Below, in pieces: positions 27,502 through 35,402 of a DNA stretch of 64,000 nt (positions are counted from its first letter, which is position 1; every line of letters starts with the position of its first letter). The position numbers and the translations under genes are program-made. Source of the stretch: Mycobacterium adipatum (GTDB lineage: Bacteria; Actinomycetota; Actinomycetes; Mycobacteriales; Mycobacteriaceae); NCBI RefSeq assembly GCF_001644575.1, contig NZ_CP015596.1, forward strand, positions 1,736,001 through 1,800,000, in the 5' to 3' direction. The notes under the pieces are model-generated. The model was not told the DNA's origin, did no database searches, and saw nothing but the letters and a program-made list of their open reading frames with translations.

Positions 27502-28703
27502 AGGAGCTCCTTGGCAGTGCCGACGACAAAGCTGACGGTGGTGGCGGTGCTACCACCGAAGTTCAAGGTGCCGAACGCTTTCGCGCCGTCCACCTGATAG
27601 GCGCCCGCGGTACCGCTGACCTGTTTGGCGGCGTCGAGCAGCATCCGGATACCGCTGGCGCCGACGGGGTGCCCGCCGCCGATCAACCCGCCACTCGGGT
27701 TGACCGGCAGCCGGCCGCCGACCTCGATCTCGCCGTTCTCGATGGCCTTCCACGATTCGCCCGGCCCGGTCAAGCCGATGTGGTCGATGGCGAGATATTC
27801 ACTCGGCGTGAAACAGTCGTGCACCTCGATACCGTCGAGATCGTCGACACCGATGCCGGCACGGGTGAACGCGTCGAGCGCCGCGCCACGCACATGCGGC
27901 AGCACGTACAGATCGTTCGCCGAGCGGTCCAGTTTCTGCTGCAGGCCCAGACCGACGGTGCGGTGGCCCCAGCCGTCGATCCGCCCGATCGGCCGGGCGG
28001 TGGGGTGAGCCCGCAGAAAGGCGTCGCTCACCAGCACCACCCCGGCGCCGCCGTCGGTCATCTGGCTACAGTCCAGCCGGCGGATCCGGCCCTCCACCAC
28101 GGGGTTCGACGTCGCGTCGACCTGCCAGTCCCGGGTCTGGGCATTCGGGTTGGCGCGGGCGTTCGCGTAGTTCAACCGTGAGATCGCATCGAGATGAGCG
28201 TCATCGAGGCCGTACCGGCGGTCGTACTCATCGGCGACGCGGCTGAACATGTACGGCCACATGAACGTGGCGTCGGCGCCCTCATGTCCGGTCCAGGCGG
28301 CCGCGCCGAGGTAGGCGGCGGCGACATCGCCGGGGACCGTCTTCTCCAGTTCCACCCCGATGACCAGTGCGCTGTCATAGGCGCCGGAGCGCAGATCGGC
28401 GATGGCGGCCAGGGCGGCGACACTGCCGGACGCGCAGGCCGCCTCGTGCCGGGAGGCCGGGACGTCCCACAGGTCGGGTTCGACGGTGGCCGGCATCGCG
28501 CCCAGGTGACCTTGGGCGGCAAACATCTCACCAAAGGCGTTGGCGACGTGCACCACGCCGATCGCGGCCGCGGGCGTGCGGGCCGCGGCCAAGGTCTCCC
28601 GGACCACCTCGGCGGTCAGGTCGGCGAGATCGTGGCCCTCGCGCTGCAGGTTGCGCGCGTAATCACTCTGATACCCGCCCAGGATCCACACGTCGGCGCC
28701 CAT
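27498..28703 (-). CDS. Thiolase-family lipid-transfer/acyltransferase protein (Rv0914c-like)
   Basis: A 401-residue thiolase-superfamily protein of the SCP-x type. The nucleophile is Cys90 in EAACASGS, and the later motifs are EVHDCFT and GGGHPVGASG, all intact. It corresponds to Rv0914c. Such enzymes carry out thiolytic cleavage or condensation of acyl-CoA thioesters, often on branched or steroid side chains. The ATG at 28703 gives the conserved MGADVWILGGYQSDYA start; longer frames upstream are not plausible. It heads the leftward operon with the carotenoid oxygenase and HxlR regulator. Confidence 0.85.
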   Translation of the reverse strand: MGADVWILGGYQSDYARNLQREGHDLADLTAEVVRETLAAARTPAAAIGVVHVANAFGEMFAAQGHLGAMPATVEPDLWDVPASRHEAACASGSVAALAAIADLRSGAYDSALVIGVELEKTVPGDVAAAYLGAAAWTGHEGADATFMWPYMFSRVADEYDRRYGLDDAHLDAISRLNYANARANPNAQTRDWQVDATSNPVVEGRIRRLDCSQMTDGGAGVVLVSDAFLRAHPTARPIGRIDGWGHRTVGLGLQQKLDRSANDLYVLPHVRGAALDAFTRAGIGVDDLDGIEVHDCFTPSEYLAIDHIGLTGPGESWKAIENGEIEVGGRLPVNPSGGLIGGGHPVGASGIRMLLDAAKQVSGTAGAYQVDGAKAFGTLNFGGSTATTVSFVVGTAKELL

Positions 28704-28721
28704 GCGCGTGACGGTACTACA

Positions 28722-28736
28722 ACTAAGAGAGTTAGT
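28722..28736. other. Small inverted repeat between thiolase and sigma-factor genes
   Basis: ACTAA (28722-28726), spacer GAGAG and TTAGT (28732-28736) form a perfect short inverted repeat 19 bp upstream of the thiolase start, in the divergent region shared with the ECF sigma gene. It is a possible operator for the HxlR-type regulator of the operon. The evidence is only symmetry and position. Confidence 0.3.
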
Positions 28737-28807
28737 CGGGGGAAGTCGACATCTCACGTTTCGCCCCGCCGGGGCGTCTACTCGACGTGACCGGTCTACA
28801 CAATGGG

Positions 28808-29272
28808 ATGGTGCGACGGCCATTCGAGGACATCGTGACCGAATTCGGGCCGACGGTGCTGCGGGTGTGCCGGGCGGTGCTGCGCCCTTCCGATGCCGAG
28901 GACGCCTGGTCGGAGACATTCCTGTCCGCCATGAAGGCCTATCCGGAGCTGGACCCGCACGCCAATGTGGAGGCCTGGCTGGTGACCATCGCACACCGCA
29001 AGGCCATCGACCTCGGGCGCGCGGTGTCCCGGGCGCCGGCTCCGGTCGCCGAGGTCCGCGACACCGGGCGGCTCGACCACCACGATCCGGACCTGTGGTC
29101 GGCGCTGGAGGCGTTGCCGGACAAACAGCGTCGGACCCTGGCCTACCGCTACCTGGCCGGTCTGCCGTACGCCGACATCGCGGTACTGCTCGGCGGATCC
29201 GCCGACGCCGCCCGCCGCGCCGCGGCCGACGGCATCAAGACGCTGCGCACCACCTATCCGAGGGATGAATGA
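28808..29272 (+). CDS. ECF-type RNA polymerase sigma factor coupled to ogt
   Basis: A 154-residue sigma-70 family protein of ECF size. Region 2 covers about 3-70 (DIVTEFGPTVLRVCRAVLRP, then AWLVTIAHRKAIDLGR) and region 4 about 95-150 (LEALPDKQRRTLAYRYLAGL). No anti-sigma gene is adjacent. Its stop overlaps the ogt start by 4 bp, so sigma factor and repair protein are co-translated. The ATG at 28808 is chosen; an in-frame GTG at 28787 would add 7 residues. Which promoters it serves is unknown; an alkylation response is a reasonable guess from the partner. Confidence 0.8.
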   Translation: MVRRPFEDIVTEFGPTVLRVCRAVLRPSDAEDAWSETFLSAMKAYPELDPHANVEAWLVTIAHRKAIDLGRAVSRAPAPVAEVRDTGRLDHHDPDLWSALEALPDKQRRTLAYRYLAGLPYADIAVLLGGSADAARRAAADGIKTLRTTYPRDE

Positions 29273-29865
29273 TGACCGAACTCTTCGACGGCATCGGCGC
29301 CGACGCGCCGACCCTGGCCCGGCTGCACGCCCGACTCGAGCGTGCGGCTCATGACGCCGGCCTGCTCGACGTGGCCTACCGGACCCACGACACCACGGTC
29401 GGCCGGCTGCTGTTGGCCGCCACACCCGTCGGGCTGGTGCGGGTGGCCTACATCGACCGGAGCGGGATGGACGGCGAACTGGCCGGCCTGGCACAGCGGA
29501 TCAGTCCGCGGGTGCTGCACGCCCCGGGCCGGCTCGACGCCGCCGTCGCCGAGATCGACGAGTATCTCGCGGGCCGGCGCACCCGGTTCGACCTAAACCT
29601 GGATCTGCGGCTCACCGACGGATTCCGGCGCCGGGTGGTCGACGAGCTACGCCATATCGAGTACGGGCATCGGGCGAGTTATGCGCACATCGCGGCAGCG
29701 GTCGGCAGCCCGAAGGCGGTGCGCGCGGTGGGCAGTGCGTGTGCGCGTAATCCGCTGCCGCTGGTGATCCCGTGTCACCGGGTGGTGCGCACCGACGGAT
29801 CCATCGGCCAGTACGCCGGCGGAAGTGCGGCCAAGGCGACGCTGCTGGCGCTGGAGGCGGACTGA
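29269..29865 (+). CDS. ogt: Methylated-DNA-protein cysteine methyltransferase
   Basis: A 198-residue O6-alkylguanine-DNA alkyltransferase. The acceptor is Cys169 in the motif IPCHRVV. The upstream helix motif with the arginine finger is present (SYAHIAAAVGSPKAVRAVGS). The protein removes alkyl groups from O6-guanine in a suicide reaction. It has an N-terminal extension of about 35 residues compared with the shortest Ogt proteins. Translational overlap with the preceding ECF sigma factor suggests a shared stress signal. Confidence 0.9.
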   Translation: MMTELFDGIGADAPTLARLHARLERAAHDAGLLDVAYRTHDTTVGRLLLAATPVGLVRVAYIDRSGMDGELAGLAQRISPRVLHAPGRLDAAVAEIDEYLAGRRTRFDLNLDLRLTDGFRRRVVDELRHIEYGHRASYAHIAAAVGSPKAVRAVGSACARNPLPLVIPCHRVVRTDGSIGQYAGGSAAKATLLALEAD

Positions 29866-29917
29866 GCGAGCGACGGGAGACCGGGTACGCTGGGGTACCA
29901 ATTCGTTGTGAGGTGAG

Positions 29918-31150
29918 GTGCGGGTGAGGCTGGCCAGGGCGAGCGCGCTGCGCCTCGGCCTGTTGGCGCTCGGCCTGTTCGTCGTGGCCACCAATGCCTT
30001 CGTCATCGCCGGCGTGCTGCCGCAGATCGCCCACGCGCTCGGTGTCGGGCCCGCCACCATCGGCTACTCCATCTCCATCTACGCCATCGTGGTGGCCGTC
30101 GCGTCCCCACTGGTCTCGATGACCTGCGGCCGGGTCCGTCCGGAGCGCGTGATGGCGGCCGGATTGGTGCTCATCGCCGCCGGCACCTTCCTCGCCGCGG
30201 CCGCCGGCACCTTCACCGTCTTCACCGCCGGGCGCATCATCGCGGCCCTGGGTGGCGCGGCACTGGTGCCCTCGGCGATGGCCGCCGCGCCCGTGATGGT
30301 GCCGTTGCCGCAGCGCGGCCGTGCCATCGCGCTGGTGGGTATGGGCTTCACGCTGGCCATGGCGATCGGGTCCCCGATCGGCACCGCGCTGGCCGATATC
30401 GGTGGCTGGCGGCTGCCGCTGTCGGTGCTGGCGGGACTGGCCGCGGTGCTGGTACCGGCCCTGCTGCTGATGGTGCGGGATGTCCCGCGCAGCGCCGCGG
30501 TGGACCTGCGGTCGCGCGCCGTCGTGCTGCGGGACCCGCGCATCGTGTTCGCCATCGCCGCCTCCCTGCTGATGACGCTGGCGTTCAACATGGTCTACAT
30601 CTTCAGCGCGGTGATCACCCACGACGCCACCGGCGGGGACCACAAGCGGCTGGCGATCCTGCTGCTGGCCTACGGCGTGGCCGGCGTCATCGGCAACGTG
30701 GTGGGTGGCCGGTTGGCCGACCGCATCGGCAGCCGCCGCACGCTGCAGATCGTGCTGGCCGCCCAGGCCACCGCGTTCGTCTCGCTGATCCCCGCGCACG
30801 GGTCGTTGGTGGCGACCGCCCTGGTGTTCACGCTGTCGGGCATCGGGGGATTCGCGGCCTCGGTGGCCATCCAGTACCGGCTCGCACTCATCGATTCGCG
30901 CCACGCAAACATCGCGCTGGCGTGGTATTCGACGGCGATGTACGTCGGGATCTCGATCGCGCCGCTCATCGGCGCCGCCGCACTTCCGCACGGTGTGCCG
31001 GTGTTGCTGGCCGCCGCGGCGGCGTCCATCCTGGTCGCGGTCATTGCGTCCGAGGTCAGCCACGCCAGGCGACGTGACTACGATGGGGTAGCCCGGGACC
31101 AGGACCTGGTCTGTGCGTCCTCGACGCCCAGCTACCCCGGGTGCGCGTAG
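29918..31150 (+). CDS. MFS efflux transporter
   Basis: A 410-residue major facilitator protein with 12 predicted membrane helices. Motif A-like loops are CGRVRPERVMAAG and GGRLADRIGSRRTLQ, and a drug/H+ antiporter type motif C region is MAIGSPIGTALADIGGWR. It belongs to the DHA1/AraJ-like exporters. Start is taken as GTG 29918; GTG 29924 is also possible. The last 20 residues are hydrophilic and run through a set of nested inverted repeats just before the STAS gene. Substrate is unknown. Confidence 0.8.
   Translation: MRVRLARASALRLGLLALGLFVVATNAFVIAGVLPQIAHALGVGPATIGYSISIYAIVVAVASPLVSMTCGRVRPERVMAAGLVLIAAGTFLAAAAGTFTVFTAGRIIAALGGAALVPSAMAAAPVMVPLPQRGRAIALVGMGFTLAMAIGSPIGTALADIGGWRLPLSVLAGLAAVLVPALLLMVRDVPRSAAVDLRSRAVVLRDPRIVFAIAASLLMTLAFNMVYIFSAVITHDATGGDHKRLAILLLAYGVAGVIGNVVGGRLADRIGSRRTLQIVLAAQATAFVSLIPAHGSLVATALVFTLSGIGGFAASVAIQYRLALIDSRHANIALAWYSTAMYVGISIAPLIGAAALPHGVPVLLAAAAASILVAVIASEVSHARRRDYDGVARDQDLVCASSTPSYPGCA
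31085..31138. other. Nested inverted repeats before the partner-switching genes
   Basis: GGGGTAGC (31085-31092) pairs with GCTACCCC (31131-31138). Inside lies a perfect 15-bp palindrome, GACCAGG-A-CCTGGTC (31097-31111). The structure covers the 3' end of the MFS gene and ends 23 bp before the STAS start. It may act as a terminator-like stem or as an operator. Confidence 0.4.
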
Positions 31151-31161
31151 ACGGAGGAACG

Positions 31162-31524
31162 ATGAGCAGCCAGCCAGCAGCGGCCAACGGGAACATCAAG
31201 CAGGACCGGGTGGGCGATATCAGCATCGTGTCGGTGGCCGGCACGGTGGACATGATCACCGCGCCCAAGCTGGAAGCGGCGATCGCCGATGCCGCCGCAT
31301 CGGCACCGCCGGCAGTCGTCGTCGACTTCACCGCCGTGGAATTTCTGGCCTCGGCGGGCATGGGGGTACTCGTCGCCGCGCACGGCGATCTGGCGCCCGC
31401 CGTGAAACTCGTCGTCGTCGCGGACGGCCCGGCCACCAGTCGGCCGCTCAAGTTGGTGGGTATCGCCGACGTCCTCGATCTCTTCGCGACACTCGATGAG
31501 GCCCTAGCTGCCCTGCAACGTTAG
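31162..31524 (+). CDS. STAS-domain anti-sigma factor antagonist
   Basis: A 120-residue STAS protein (RsbV/SpoIIAA type). The conserved phosphorylatable serine is Ser64 in FLASAGMGVL. In unphosphorylated form such proteins bind the anti-sigma kinase and release its sigma factor. ATG 31162 has a good ribosome site (GGAGG). It is followed 33 bp later by the HATPase-type anti-sigma factor, and the SpoIIE phosphatase that would dephosphorylate it lies in the facing operon. A 16-residue flexible N terminus precedes the domain. Confidence 0.85.
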   Translation: MSSQPAAANGNIKQDRVGDISIVSVAGTVDMITAPKLEAAIADAAASAPPAVVVDFTAVEFLASAGMGVLVAAHGDLAPAVKLVVVADGPATSRPLKLVGIADVLDLFATLDEALAALQR

Positions 31525-31557
31525 AAACGCCGGCAAACGGGTAGCCAGCACGTCGAC

Positions 31558-32004
31558 ATGACAGAGCAAGGCGATTCCGCAACATTCGCGAAGATCGGCG
31601 TGATCGCCGGCCCGCAGCACGCTGCCCAGATTCGGCAGGAGCTGGCCGAGTGGCTCAACCGGTGCTTCGCGCTGGACCCGGAGAAGTCCAGCGATGTGCT
31701 GTTGGCCGTCTACGAGGCGCTGGCCAACGCCGCCGAGTTCGCCTATGTCGATGCCCCGCAACCCGGCCCGATGCATGTGCGCGCCGACTATGACGACGGC
31801 GCGGGTGTGCTGACCGTGACGGTCACCGACGAAGGGCGCTGGCGGGCCAAGGACGACAGCGTCGCCAACCCGGCACGCGGCCGCGGCATTCCGCTGATGC
31901 GGGCGCTGGCGGATCGCGCCGATATCGACACCACCGCGGCCGGCACCGAGGTGCGCCTGCAGTGGGATCAGATCGTTCAGAACTGCGGTAGCCGCACCAC
32001 CTGA
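31558..32004 (+). CDS. RsbW-like anti-sigma regulatory kinase
   Basis: A 148-residue GHKL/HATPase_c protein of the anti-sigma factor type. The N-box is VYEALANAAEFAY (Glu53, Asn57), a G1-like motif is DEGRW, and the G2 region GRGIPLMRAL follows. These proteins sequester a sigma factor and phosphorylate the STAS antagonist on serine. No sigma gene is adjacent; SigF is the known target of this kind of system in mycobacteria. Its 3' end overlaps the convergent response regulator gene by 28 bp, which could make antisense effects possible. Confidence 0.85.
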   Translation: MTEQGDSATFAKIGVIAGPQHAAQIRQELAEWLNRCFALDPEKSSDVLLAVYEALANAAEFAYVDAPQPGPMHVRADYDDGAGVLTVTVTDEGRWRAKDDSVANPARGRGIPLMRALADRADIDTTAAGTEVRLQWDQIVQNCGSRTT

Positions 32005-32423
32005 ACGAAGAACTCGTCGATCTGGCGCACCGCGCTCATGAACTGGTCGAGGTCCACCGGCTTGGTCACATAGGCGTTGGCGTGCAGCTTGTAGCTGCGC
32101 AGAATGTCCTCCTCGGCCGATGAGGTGGTGAGCACGACGATCGGGATGAGGCTCAGGCTGTCATCGGATTTGATCTTCTCCAACAGTTGCCTGCCGTCGT
32201 ACTTGGGTAGGTTGAGATCCAGCAGGATCAGATCCGGCCGTGGCGCATCGGCGAACTTGCCGCGCCGGTACAGGAAGTCCAGGCCCTCCTCGCCGTCATG
32301 AGCGACATGCAAGTTGTTCTTGATCTTGTTGTGCTCGAACGCTTCCCGGGTGATCAGTTCGTCACCGGGATCGTCCTCGACGAGCAGGATGTCGATCGGT
32401 CGAGTTTCGTCCGGGTAGCTCAC
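31977..32423 (-). CDS. Single-domain response regulator, Rcp1 type
   Basis: A 148-residue stand-alone receiver. The acidic pair is Glu16/Asp17-Asp18 in LLVEDDPGDE, the phosphoacceptor is Asp69 in LILLDLNLPKYDG, Thr99 precedes it in space and Lys121 sits in VTKPVDLDQF. It has no output domain and is of the Rcp1/phytochrome-partner class. GTG 32423 overlaps the histidine kinase stop by 4 bp, so it is the direct product partner of that kinase. It may signal by protein contact, for example to the Rsb-type proteins encoded alongside. Confidence 0.85.
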   Translation of the reverse strand: MSYPDETRPIDILLVEDDPGDELITREAFEHNKIKNNLHVAHDGEEGLDFLYRRGKFADAPRPDLILLDLNLPKYDGRQLLEKIKSDDSLSLIPIVVLTTSSAEEDILRSYKLHANAYVTKPVDLDQFMSAVRQIDEFFVQVVRLPQF

Positions 32424-33988
32424 ATGCTTCCTTCCAGCTCGGGTTGTGCGGCCAGGTCGGGCGCGGTGGTCGGGGTGGCGGGCAACGTGAATGTGAACCG
32501 CGTGCCGTCGGTGTAGGTGGTATCGATCCAGATCGTGCCGCCGTGGTACTCGATGATCTTCTTACACAACGCCAGACCGATGCCGGTGCCGGTGTAGGAA
32601 TCGCGCCCGTGCAGCCGTTGGAAGATGACGAAGACCTTGTCGACGAATTCCTCCCCGATGCCGATCCCGTTGTCGGTGACGGTGAACAGATGCTTGTCGG
32701 CGTGCTCCCCGGTGCCGTCGGCGCACTCGATCACGATCCGCGGCGCCAGCCCGGCACGATGGAATTTCACCGCATTGCCGATCAGGTTCTGCCACACCAT
32801 CGCCAGCAACGTGGGATCCCCGTCGATGGTGGGCAGCGGGTCGGCGGGCAGCACGATCTCGGCGCCGGTTTCGTCGATGGCGGTGGCCAGGTTGATCATG
32901 GCCGCGTTCACGACGGCGTTGAGGTCGACCTCGGTGGTCGTCGCGTTGAGGCGACCGACGCGGGAGAAGGTGAGCAGATCGTTGATCAGCACCTGCATCC
33001 GTTTGGCGCCGTCCACGGCGTAGCCGATGTACTCGATCCCGCGTTCGTCGAGCTTGTCGCCGTAGCGCCGCTCCAGCAGCTGGCAGAAGGATGCGACCTT
33101 GCGCAGCGGTTCCTGCAGATCATGCGACGCGACATAGGCGAACTGCTCGAGCTCGGCATTGGAGCGGCGCAATTCGTCGGCCTGTTCGTCGAGGGCGGCC
33201 CGCGCGGACCGGGAGATCTCCAGCTCGTCGACGATGCGCTGGCGCATGTCCTCCACGTCGGCGCCGATGGCGCGGATATCGGTGGGCCCGCGCGGAATGA
33301 TGCGTTCGCCGAAGTTGCCCTCGGTGATCCGCCGGCATGCCGCGGCCAGCGCCGACAGCGGACGGGTGACGGCGTTATGCATCACCACCGCCAGCAGTAC
33401 CGCGGTCACCACGAACGTCAGGATCATCGCGATCATGACCGCATCGCGCCAGCCCCGGATCTCGTCGAGTTCGATCAATCCGGCCGCCCGGGCTTCGGTG
33501 AGGTGATCGTTCTGGACGGTGAACAGCTCGCGTAGCCGGTCGAAGAGCGCCCTGCCCTCGTTGATGCTCGCGTCGTCGAGCTGCTCGGCCCCGACGATGC
33601 CGGCGACCAGCGGGCCCGCGTACTCGTCGCGCCACTGCTCGGCGGCCGCCTCGATCCTGTCGAGGTCGGTGAGCAGCTCGTCGCTACCGGCCAGATCTTG
33701 CCGGATCTGTTCGGCGGCAGCGGTTTCCGAGGCCCGGCCGTCGTGGTACGGATCGAGGAAACGCGGGTCGGCGGTGAGCAGGTAGCCACGGACCGCGGTC
33801 TCCTGATCCCGCAGTGCGGCCTGGAGTTGATAGGCGGCCACGCGGGCCGGCTGGACGCCGTCGCGCAGCTGATTGGACACCTGGTCGGCCTGCCCCACCA
33901 GGATGGTGGCGGCGATCGAGCACCCCAGCACGGCCGTACCCAGGACCGCGAGCACCAGGTTCTGCCAACCCTGCACCGTCAGTTTCAT
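32420..33988 (-). CDS. Membrane sensor histidine kinase with CHASE3-like domain
   Basis: A 522-residue kinase. The first membrane helix is at about 10-32, the CHASE3-like extracytoplasmic helical sensor at about 35-180, a second helix at 183-204, a HAMP linker at 205-258, dimerisation/phosphoacceptor helix with His289 in ASHDLQEPLRKV, and the HATPase domain at about 375-510 (DNGIGIGEEF, GTGIGLALCKKI). The class is that of phytochrome-like kinases but without a chromophore domain. It is translationally coupled to the Rcp1-like regulator. Two bp separate it from the SpoIIE phosphatase gene upstream. Confidence 0.9.
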   Translation of the reverse strand: MKLTVQGWQNLVLAVLGTAVLGCSIAATILVGQADQVSNQLRDGVQPARVAAYQLQAALRDQETAVRGYLLTADPRFLDPYHDGRASETAAAEQIRQDLAGSDELLTDLDRIEAAAEQWRDEYAGPLVAGIVGAEQLDDASINEGRALFDRLRELFTVQNDHLTEARAAGLIELDEIRGWRDAVMIAMILTFVVTAVLLAVVMHNAVTRPLSALAAACRRITEGNFGERIIPRGPTDIRAIGADVEDMRQRIVDELEISRSARAALDEQADELRRSNAELEQFAYVASHDLQEPLRKVASFCQLLERRYGDKLDERGIEYIGYAVDGAKRMQVLINDLLTFSRVGRLNATTTEVDLNAVVNAAMINLATAIDETGAEIVLPADPLPTIDGDPTLLAMVWQNLIGNAVKFHRAGLAPRIVIECADGTGEHADKHLFTVTDNGIGIGEEFVDKVFVIFQRLHGRDSYTGTGIGLALCKKIIEYHGGTIWIDTTYTDGTRFTFTLPATPTTAPDLAAQPELEGSM

Positions 33989-33990
33989 TG

Positions 33991-35265
33991 TCAGCAGCGC
34001 TCCACTCTGATCACCGCGATGTCGTCGGTGAGCCCGCCGTGCAGCGCCGCCCGTGACTCGGCGGCCACGATGAGCGCCTCGACGAAATCGGAGCCCGGCA
34101 ACCCGGCGAGGGTGCGGGCCATGGTGAGCAATCCTTCTTCACCGAGCCGCTCGTCACCGCGCCCGGAATGCCCCTCGAAGAGCCCGTCGGTGAGCAGCAG
34201 CAGCCCGTGGCCCTTCGGCAGTTCGTAATGTTCGACCGGCCATTCGCGGGCGCCGAGCCCCAGGGCCGCACCGGGGCGCGGCTCCAGCCAATCCACCGTG
34301 CCGCCGCCCTGCAGCAGCAGACCGGGATGACCGGCCCGGACGGCGGTGAAGCGGCCACTGTCGGGCTCGAGGGCCACACTGAGCAGGGTCGCGAAGATGC
34401 CGTTACTCGGGCGCTCGGTGGTCAGGATCCGGTCGAGTTCGCGCATTCGTTCATTGCCGCGCAGACCCGCGAATGTCAGCGCGCGCCACCCGATGCGCAG
34501 TGCCACGCCCAGGGCCGCCTCGTCCGGGCCGTGCCCGGCGACATCGCCGATCATCACGTGCACCGTGCGGTTGTCGGTCTGCACCACATCGTAGAAATCG
34601 CCGCCCAACAGGGCGTCCTGGCGGCTGGGGCGCGATCGGGTGACGATGTCGACGCCGGGGGAGTCCAGCAGCACCGGTGAGGGCAACAGGCCGCGCTCCA
34701 GGCGGGCGTTCTCCAACGCGCGCATGCGGCTGGCGTGCAGGTCGACGGTGGCCAGCTCGGCGCGCTTGCGTTCGATGGCGTACAGCACCGCGCGGCGCAG
34801 GGTGTCGGGCTCGACGCGGCCCTTGACCAGGTAGTCCTGGGCACCCGAGGACACCGCGGTCACCCCGAAGTGCTCGTCGGTGAGACCGGTCAACACGATG
34901 ATCGGGATGGTGTCGTCCAGCCCGCCGAGACGGTGCACGGCGTCCATGCCGGTGGAATCGGGCAGATTCAGGTCCAGCAGGATGCAGTCCGGGCGCCTGT
35001 CGGTCAACGCGCGGGCGGCTTCGGAGATGGTCTGGCACCAGAGGTAGTCGAACTCACCGGCCGCGTCGGCGATGAGCTCCTCGACCAGCAACGCGTCCGC
35101 GCGGTCATCCTCCACCAGAAGCAGCGACAACCGCGCCCCGCCGGCGGCGGTGGCAACGTTCGGCCCGGGCGAAGGCATCGGGGACTGCGGCGCGCGCATG
35201 GAAAAAACCAATCCTCCACCTGGGGCTTCGGCCCCGGTCGCGCGGTATTGCGGTTCGGGCATCAA
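33991..35265 (-). CDS. Receiver-SpoIIE (PP2C) phosphatase, RsbU/RsbP-like
   Basis: A 424-residue fusion. The receiver domain (about 46-165) has phosphoacceptor Asp98 in CILLDLNLPD and Lys148. A coiled linker (165-195) leads to the PP2C/SpoIIE phosphatase (about 205-424) with metal-binding Asp223 in GGDFYDV and Asp241 in IGDVAGHG, and a late GGLTDDIAV. It should dephosphorylate the STAS antagonist and so activate a sigma factor when its receiver is phosphorylated. The first 40 residues are low complexity; starts at 35262 or 35199 are possible. It is the first gene of the operon with the kinase and Rcp1-like regulator. Confidence 0.9.
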   Translation of the reverse strand: MMPEPQYRATGAEAPGGGLVFSMRAPQSPMPSPGPNVATAAGGARLSLLLVEDDRADALLVEELIADAAGEFDYLWCQTISEAARALTDRRPDCILLDLNLPDSTGMDAVHRLGGLDDTIPIIVLTGLTDEHFGVTAVSSGAQDYLVKGRVEPDTLRRAVLYAIERKRAELATVDLHASRMRALENARLERGLLPSPVLLDSPGVDIVTRSRPSRQDALLGGDFYDVVQTDNRTVHVMIGDVAGHGPDEAALGVALRIGWRALTFAGLRGNERMRELDRILTTERPSNGIFATLLSVALEPDSGRFTAVRAGHPGLLLQGGGTVDWLEPRPGAALGLGAREWPVEHYELPKGHGLLLLTDGLFEGHSGRGDERLGEEGLLTMARTLAGLPGSDFVEALIVAAESRAALHGGLTDDIAVIRVERC

Positions 35266-35314
35266 CTCCTCGACCTTACCCAGAGACGGGTATCGGGATA
35301 TCGCTGTACGGGCA

Positions 35315-35329
35315 GTTACGTCGTGTAAC
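35315..35329. other. Inverted repeat GTTAC-N5-GTAAC
   Basis: GTTAC (35315-35319), a 5-nt spacer and GTAAC (35325-35329) form a perfect inverted repeat in the 137-bp divergent gap between the SpoIIE gene and the AhpD-like gene. It is a possible regulator site. I see no clear sigma-factor promoter in this gap. Confidence 0.35.
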
Positions 35330-35402
35330 GGCTGACCGGCGTCACATTCCGGCGTGCTGTTCCGTCAGGTGTGTGACCGTCCGTCACAGTGAAGGAATCG
35401 CC

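Noticed and set aside
28741..28760. Possible ECF promoter (GGAA ... CGTT) upstream of the sigma-factor gene.
   Set aside because: The spacing between the two elements is about 10 nt, too short for an ECF promoter.
35288..35293. GGGTAT as a SigF -10 upstream of the AhpD-like gene.
   Set aside because: No GTTT lies 15-17 nt upstream, so the hexamer alone is not enough.
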